DNA from: Climacteris rufus
Lineage: Eukaryota; Chordata; Aves; Passeriformes; Climacteridae
DNA length: 64,000 bases
Reading direction: 5' to 3'
Assembly: GCA_013398175.1 (NCBI GenBank)
Contig: VZRZ01002452.1
Span: forward strand, 112,053-176,052
Shown in pieces: positions 58,375 to 64,000 of the stretch; the stretch's first letter is position 1, and the number at the start of each line of letters is the position of its first letter. The notes below the pieces were generated by a model, which did no database searches, was not told the origin of the DNA, and saw nothing but the letters and a program-made list of their open reading frames with translations. The translations under genes were made by a program, and so were the position numbers.

Positions 58375-59032
58375 ATCTCAAAAATTAGCAAAGGGAAAAT
58401 AAAGGTGATCCCAAGAATTTACAGTCCTACAGCATTGTCCATCAGATCCACCACCAAACCAGGGCAGTAGCACTCAGCTCTTCAGTGAGGGCACACAGCA
58501 AGTTTTTGCAGGTTACCTGGGAGACAAATCCCTAAGGAGCCACATTCCCATCACCTATTGCCTCCTCTGAGATAAATAACAAAATAAACACGGACATTTC
58601 CATACAAGAAAAGCTTGACACCCCTAAGAGCAACAAGCCCTTTTGTCTTCACTGTATGAAAAATGAAATGGGTAATTTACAATCACAAAGCAGCTCTGGA
58701 CTTTGGAATTTGCTGATCTCAGATTGCCCAAAAAATAAATGCTGAGGCAGGAAAAATGTCGACCTTTCGTTTGCTGAAGTTTATGACCTGCTTAAAAGCC
58801 AGAGGATCAAAAAATCATAATTCAGTTATTAATTCAATTTAATATGCTTGACTGTGTATTAAACATAGTAAAGGAAATCCCTGTCCTACCTGCAAAGGAT
58901 AAGGAAGATGGGATCACTTGTTGCACAAGTGAACCTGAATGAGGGTGGCAAAATATTTGTGCATTGAATGATTTGAATTAGGCAGAGCTTACACAAACAC
59001 TCCCCCATGGGCCTAAGTAAATGAGAAACCAC
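58375..59032. other. Unassigned intronic stretch
   Basis: Nothing recognised. Confidence 0.5.
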
Positions 59033-59168
59033 AGCATCACAGACTCACAGACTGGTCTGGGTTGGGAGGGACCTTAAAGCTCATCCCACCCCCTGCCATA
59101 GGCAGGGACACCTTGCATGGGATCAGGTTGCTCCAAGCCCCATCCAGCCTGGCCTTGAATCAGCTCCC
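59033..59168 (-). mobile_element. CR1 LINE 3'-end fragment
   Basis: Reversed 'catcacagactcacagactg', 'ccctgccataggcagggaca' and 'cccatccagcctggccttga'. Confidence 0.92.
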
Positions 59169-59468
59169 CCACAAGAAATTTCAGAATGAGAGAAAACAAG
59201 AGATGCTGGCACAGCTGAGGTTCTATTAGCTTGTTTCCAGAGAAGGAAATGTCCTACTGCAGATTAATTCTGTGCTGCAAATTCCTGGCTTTTTATCTGC
59301 AAGTCTGATGGGTTTCACCAGCAGGTAACCAATAAATACATGTATTTTTTAAAAGATCTAACATATCTGCCCCTGTGTGTCCCAAACCATTCTCAGCAGT
59401 CCTCAAACAACTTCCTTGATATATTGCTATTAATTTCTCTAACTTGAGGCCTTGCTGGCTTTCCCTTT

Positions 59469-59522
59469 GGAGATGAACCCTGCTGTACTCTTGTACTCGG
59501 TGCTCTCCAACTGAGCCACGGC
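59469..59522 (-). other. tRNA-like A-box/B-box pair
   Basis: On the minus strand, 'gtggctcagttggagagcac' (A-box and D-arm like) is followed about 30 bases later by 'gggttcatctcc' (B-box like). The T stem and acceptor stem do not pair well. It is more likely the head of an old tRNA-derived SINE, or chance, than a working tRNA gene. Confidence 0.3.
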
Positions 59523-60057
59523 CTCCTCCAGCTGATTATCTCCATTCTTTTATCTTCCCTATCCTACTTCAACATGCTCTGCTGAAAAGCCTTCCTGGAA
59601 CAAGCAGCTTGAAGACACTTCTCTCTGCTCCTTTCCTTCCACAAACATTGCCTTTGGAGATTTGGCCATCAGGAAAAGCCTGGATTACAAATACCTATCT
59701 CACAACACCACTCAGTCCCTATAAAAAAACCAAACAATGTATTCTTAGTTATCTTTCTTATCTGAGCCTTCTCAAGCTGCTTTAGGCCTTTCTCCCAGCC
59801 AACCACTGCTCCTTCTCCTAAGAGAAGCTGTACTTTAGGAGTCAGACAGAACAACCAGACACAGAAATAATAGCCATAAAAACACAATTTATGGTACTAA
59901 TAAATATAAGCTTTCCCCTTCCAAGCTCTTTAAAAATATGGAATAATTGATCACCACTGTGGCTTTGTTTTACAGATGTAGAGAAGATGCAGGAGTGCCG
60001 TGGGCTCCAGGGTGAGCTCACTGGAAGGGTGCAACAGGGGGAATAACCATCCCTGAA

Positions 60058-60170
60058 GTGTTCAGGTGACATGGGTTAGTGGTGGCCTTGGCAGTGTTGG
60101 GTTCATGTTGGACTTGGTGATCTTAGAGGTCTTTTCCAATCTAAACAATTCCATGATTCTGTGATTCTAA
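60058..60170 (+). mobile_element. CR1 LINE 3'-end fragment
   Basis: 'gacatgggttagtggtggcc' then 'gttggacttggtgatcttag' and 'ccatgattctgtgattctaa'. It is a different subfamily from the 'ccatggcaggg' copies. Confidence 0.93.
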
Positions 60171-61459
60171 GGTGAACAAGACCATACTGGCAGGAGTAAG
60201 ACTCTGGTGTATTGTTTTCCATCACATTAACCTCAAACACAAGCTTTAATTTTAGTTTTGCTCCGAAATTTCCAACCACTGCCACTAATTAACCTCCTTC
60301 AACTTTTGTAATTACTCCTCTCCAAATGGGAGAATCACTTCCCAACCATATCCTGAATATTGAAAACTTCACTTCTTCCCACACACTGCAACAGGATAAA
60401 GATCAACATTTGTTTGGGAGTCGATCACACCATACAAAATTGGCACACCAGCAAAACAATATTCCTGGAATTAAAATCAGATGAAGGCAGAGATGTCCCT
60501 TTAATGTCAGAGGGTCAGACTTCCTGGGCTTTATTTGGTCAAATCACCGTGCCCCAGGTGCTGGCTGTGATTTGTGACTTCCAGATGTGCTTCTTCCTCA
60601 TTGCCCTCTAACAATCTTCTCCCAGGTCCTGTTTTCTAGTTTCTTGACACTGGGATTTCTTCTCTGGTCAAGACCGGAAACCCAAGGCAGGGTTGAGGAG
60701 CAGGATGACCATGGAGCTCCAGCTCCAGCCCCACTCTCTCCTCAGGCAGCACAGCAAATCCTTCCCTGCCCTCTTCTCCTCCTTTGCTCATGCTGATGGA
60801 TGGACTCAGATGGAGTTTAGAGACTGGGAAAAAGGAAGATGAACAGTGCAAATTCTTCCTAATAGTCCCCTCTTCCTCAAATATTTTGGAATCTTTGTTC
60901 TGAAACAAAGCAGTACCAGGGAAGATGAAGGAGAGCCCAGGCTAAATCTGTCAGCAGAAAGGGAGCTTTGGCAAGAAGTTTGTTTATCATTGTCTTTTTG
61001 TAATTTCGTGTTGGCAAGAGGCACTGTGTTAACAAGCCCAGGAGCCTGAAAGTCTTTCCCATGCACAGGACAGGCAGACACTGGCATTCCCTCACTCCAT
61101 TTGGAAACCAAGCTACATGAAAGGAGAAAAACAGACTCCAGATTTATGCTGGGCCTGATGTGTCCCGTGCTACTAAGGACGACTAAAACCCGGGTAATAT
61201 ACGAGGCAACTTGGTACCACTTGAAAAATAGGCAAAAGAAGTTGCTGACTTTTTTGGGGAAAGCTGCCAAATGATGAACAAACAGAACTTAAATTAAGAA
61301 ATAAGATATTTACAACAATCATAGGCAGAGCTCAGGCAGGGTTTTAACTTCCTAATGAAATATGGGACAGCCCAGGCTTAAAAAAAGAGGGATGCACACC
61401 CAGAAGCAGGGATGTTGCAATTATTATTACAAGCCCTCAAAATAAAACTTGTTCTAATT
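60171..61459. other. Unassigned intronic stretch
   Basis: Nothing recognised. Confidence 0.5.
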
Positions 61460-61726
61460 GCTGCTCCAACCTGGCCTGGGACATTTCCAGGGATGCAGGG
61501 GAAGCCACAGCTTCTCTGGGCACCCTGTGCCAGGGCCTCCCCACTCTCCCAGGGAACAATTCCTTCCCAGTATCTAATCTAAATTCACCCTGTGCCAAGG
61601 CCTCCCCACCCTCACAGCCAAGAATTCCCTCCCAAGATCCCACCTAGCCCTGCCCTCTGGCAGTGGGAAGCCATTCCCCCTTGTCCTGTCTCCCCAGGCC
61701 TTTGTCCCAAGCCCCTCTCCAGCAAT
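61460..61726 (-). mobile_element. CR1 LINE fragment with internal duplication
   Basis: Reversed CR1. The segment 'caccctgtgccagggcctcc' to the 'aattcc' region occurs at 61520-61575 and again, diverged, from 61587 to 61640 ('caccctgtgccaaggcctcc'). The copy ends 'aagcccctctccagc' and lacks the 3' tip. Confidence 0.92.
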
Positions 61727-61805
61727 CCTACTGCAGTGCTGGGGGAACAGTTGGACTCAATGTTCTTGGAGGCTTTTTCCAACTTTAACAATTCCATCAT
61801 TCTAG
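61727..61805 (+). mobile_element. CR1 LINE 3' tip, head to head with the previous copy
   Basis: 'actgcagtgctgggggaaca' then 'aatgttcttggaggcttttt' and 'caattccatcattctagc' is a forward tip placed directly against the reversed copy. Confidence 0.88.
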
Positions 61806-63767
61806 CTATGACTGATAATTTCATTATTCTCAGAATTCAGTGCTGGTTTTACAACACACTCAGGTGTAGCCAGACTAAACCCACCTGGTTTAAGCACACA
61901 GACTTGTCTGTAGCCTCACAGCTTCACATAATAAACTCTACAGAGCAAAAAGCCCTTTTTACATTGTACAAAAGATCCCAGCACACGTTCCACAGTGATT
62001 CCAGGATTTACAGTGCACACCCTTATTTGTGCCTTTCTGAAAAAGAAGAAAAAAAATCCAGCCTTTGATTTGCAAGCAATTTGTGACACATTTCTTTTCA
62101 TGCTGATAAGCCTCATCTCTGTACATAATAAGCCCTTTTTCTGTCATCATTTCTCCCTAACAATTCAATTTTCGTCTTAAATGAACTCTATCAATCATAC
62201 AACAGGTGCACATCACCTACTCAAGAGACAGATTTCCTTCCTCCAGATTTCTCTGTCCTCTGACAATGCTCAAATTGATAATAACTGTGATAAAAACCCG
62301 CAGTCTGGGAGGGGAATAATTTCGGCAAGATTCTCTCTACTTTTTAATGAATTCACAAGTTTGGTTTTTACATGCTTGGAAAATAAACTCAATATTCCCA
62401 GACGATGCTTTGTGAAATACTGGTGGTATGGTTTTCATTTCCTTAACAAACAACAGCAATCGAGTTCCTGGTTTCTGTTCAATGATTAATTCAGCTTTAA
62501 GAGATGATTCCAACAGCAAGGAAGAACTAACAGGGGATCTAGAGGGAATTAAATATATAATAAGCAGCCCAGTAGCAGCACACACTGTTGGTAAGAGAGA
62601 AACCAGGCTGGATGTGCATCCTCTGGAAGCACAGTCCTAAAATGCTGGACAATGTGACCAGCACAGAGAACAGAGGGAAAGCACAGGGCAGGACCTGGGA
62701 GATCTTCACAGGAATTGCCAGGCAACAGGAGGGAAAAAAAATGTCCTTGAGGGAAAGAAAAGGAGGGCAAATTGTGAGAGTAGCCACGACCTCTACAATC
62801 TGGAGAGCCTGGGAATACACACTTCAGAAAGAACAAATGTTACACAGCAAGACACTTCCCCAAGGCCCCCCCTTTCTTTACATTTTTTTCCCAAATCAAC
62901 TTCTTTCAATAACTGTAAAACAATCTGGTTATTCCTTTTCAATTAATCATATGTATTTAATCACATTTATAATATATATTTTATATTTTAATTTCTTTAC
63001 CTGTAAGAATTTAAACAGAATGGTGCCTGTATTTAGAATCAGAGCCCAGTGACTGACACTCCATAAAGTATTTCCACATAAATTTCCCAGGGCACAGGCA
63101 TCCCTGCATTACTGGGGCTGTGTTATCCCACCAGCATCCCTCAAGGTGCAAAACACTGCTAGTGCAATTCCAAAAGAAGATACATCACACAAGGAGAGGA
63201 AGATGCACATCACACCCCTCTGTTTTCTCTGGAAACAAAAAACCCACCAGAGCCCAGATTTTGGTACCAGCACAACATATCAGATTTGTCCTCCCTGTGT
63301 GGCTGAAGGCTATGGAAATGTAATTACAAAGGGTTTTAGGGCTGGCACTTTTAATTTCCCCCTCAGGCAGGCTGTTTGCCACAGGCAGCACTTCATGTGT
63401 GTGTTCTGTGGGCGTTTAAGCCCCTTGCAGACGAAGCCCAGGTTTCCCCTGGCTCCCATGATCAGTTTTCAAATGAACACAAACCCACAGGTATTTCCAA
63501 CTTGGAGTGGAGGAGCTGAGGTGAAGCTGCCATTGATGCTCATGGTTCTCACATCCCTTCTTTGTTCAGTTCAGCCAACACTGAAAGCAGCTCTAAAAAC
63601 AGGGAACATGTGCCTGCACCTCTCCTGGCTTTTTATCTGATGTCAAATACCTGTCACTGGCTGAAAAGAGAAAGGCAAGTTTGATACTGAAGGACAGGAA
63701 CAACATTTTGGAATTATTTTATTCTGCATTTCCACAGGAGAACATAAGATCTTGGCAGAAATAAAAT
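61806..63767. other. Unassigned intronic stretch
   Basis: An AT-rich run lies at 62960-63000. No exon or repeat family was recognised. Confidence 0.5.
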
Positions 63768-63984
63768 ATTATTATCAGGGAAAGGTTCTTTACCCAGAGG
63801 GAGCACTGCCCAGGCTCCCCAGGGAATGGGCACGGCCCCAAGGCTCCCAGAGCTCCAGGGGTGTTTGGACAACCCAGGGATGCCCAGGGTGGGGTTCTTG
63901 GGGGGTCTGTGCAGGGCCAGGGGTTGGATTTTGATCCTTGTGGGTTCCTTCCAACTCAGGATATTCCATCATTGTATGATCTGT
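63768..63984 (+). mobile_element. CR1 LINE 3' fragment, variant subfamily
   Basis: 'gggaaaggttctttacccag', 'agggagcactgcccaggctc' and 'ttccttccaactcaggatat' with tip 'tccatcattgtatgatc'. It is the forward counterpart of the copy at 4731-4978. Confidence 0.9.
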
Positions 63985-64000
63985 CAGATGAGCCTTGCAG

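Larger units (their letters stand above)
54055..64000 (-). other. FAM168A: FAM168A intron upstream of the start-codon exon (partial)
   Basis: The acceptor at 54055 shows that transcription arrives from higher coordinates, so this 9.9 kb should be intron unless it hides a noncoding 5' exon. No typical CpG-island promoter is visible. The closest thing is a small CpG cluster at 56.3-56.6 kb. CR1 copies lie at 55.3, 56.6, 58.0, 59.0, 60.1, 61.5 and 63.8 kb. Confidence 0.75.

Noticed and set aside
1..64000. CRISPR array, bacterial operon or phage
   Set aside because: The repeats are dispersed CR1 copies or simple tandem repeats without regular unique spacers. Gene structure is split by introns, as in a vertebrate.
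1..64000. Endogenous retrovirus LTRs
   Set aside because: I looked for paired LTRs, primer-binding sites and retroviral motifs and could not support any. Solo LTRs could be missed without a repeat library.

Overview
The window looks like bird nuclear DNA, most likely from a songbird. Two observations support this. A vertebrate gene is split by very long introns. The spacer is packed with CR1 LINE retrotransposon copies of the avian type, with tails ending in repeats of the kind GATTCTGTG. There are no bacterial-style genes, operons, CRISPR arrays, rRNA genes or convincing tRNA genes.

The only protein-coding gene I can support is FAM168A (also called TCRP1) on the minus strand. Its first coding exon lies at 53967-54054, with the start codon at 54036-54034 and a protein beginning [11 protein letters not shown]. 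Its next coding exon lies at 3885-3965 and gives a Tyr/Pro/Ala-rich stretch containing AAPAYNPNMYP. The two exons join in matching phase and both have canonical AG/GT borders. The intron between them is 50,001 nt. The promoter and any 5' exon should lie beyond 64000, and the remaining coding exons beyond position 1. The whole window is therefore the inside of one gene: part of intron 3 (1-3884), exon 3, intron 2 (3966-53966), exon 2, and part of the upstream intron (54055-64000).

About fifty CR1 fragments on both strands fill much of the introns. All are 5'-truncated, and most keep the 3' end. One piece at 28.4-28.8 kb instead comes from the reverse-transcriptase reading frame and carries frameshifts. 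Small tandem repeats are scattered through the window: a compound hexa/pentanucleotide microsatellite at 18.7-18.85 kb, a 23-nt repeat at 5.93 kb, a roughly 32-nt repeat at 42.9 kb, and homopolymer C, G, T and A runs.

Several repeat-poor stretches read like conserved noncoding DNA, with more CpG or homeobox, octamer and FOX-type words than the surroundings. They lie at 21.45-22.3, 25.7-25.9, 37.4-37.6, 38.15-39.75, 46.3-46.5, 50.1-50.5, 54.7-55.1 and 57.6-58.0 kb. They are the best candidates for regulatory function, but conservation cannot be judged from one sequence. I found no evidence of a new biological system here.
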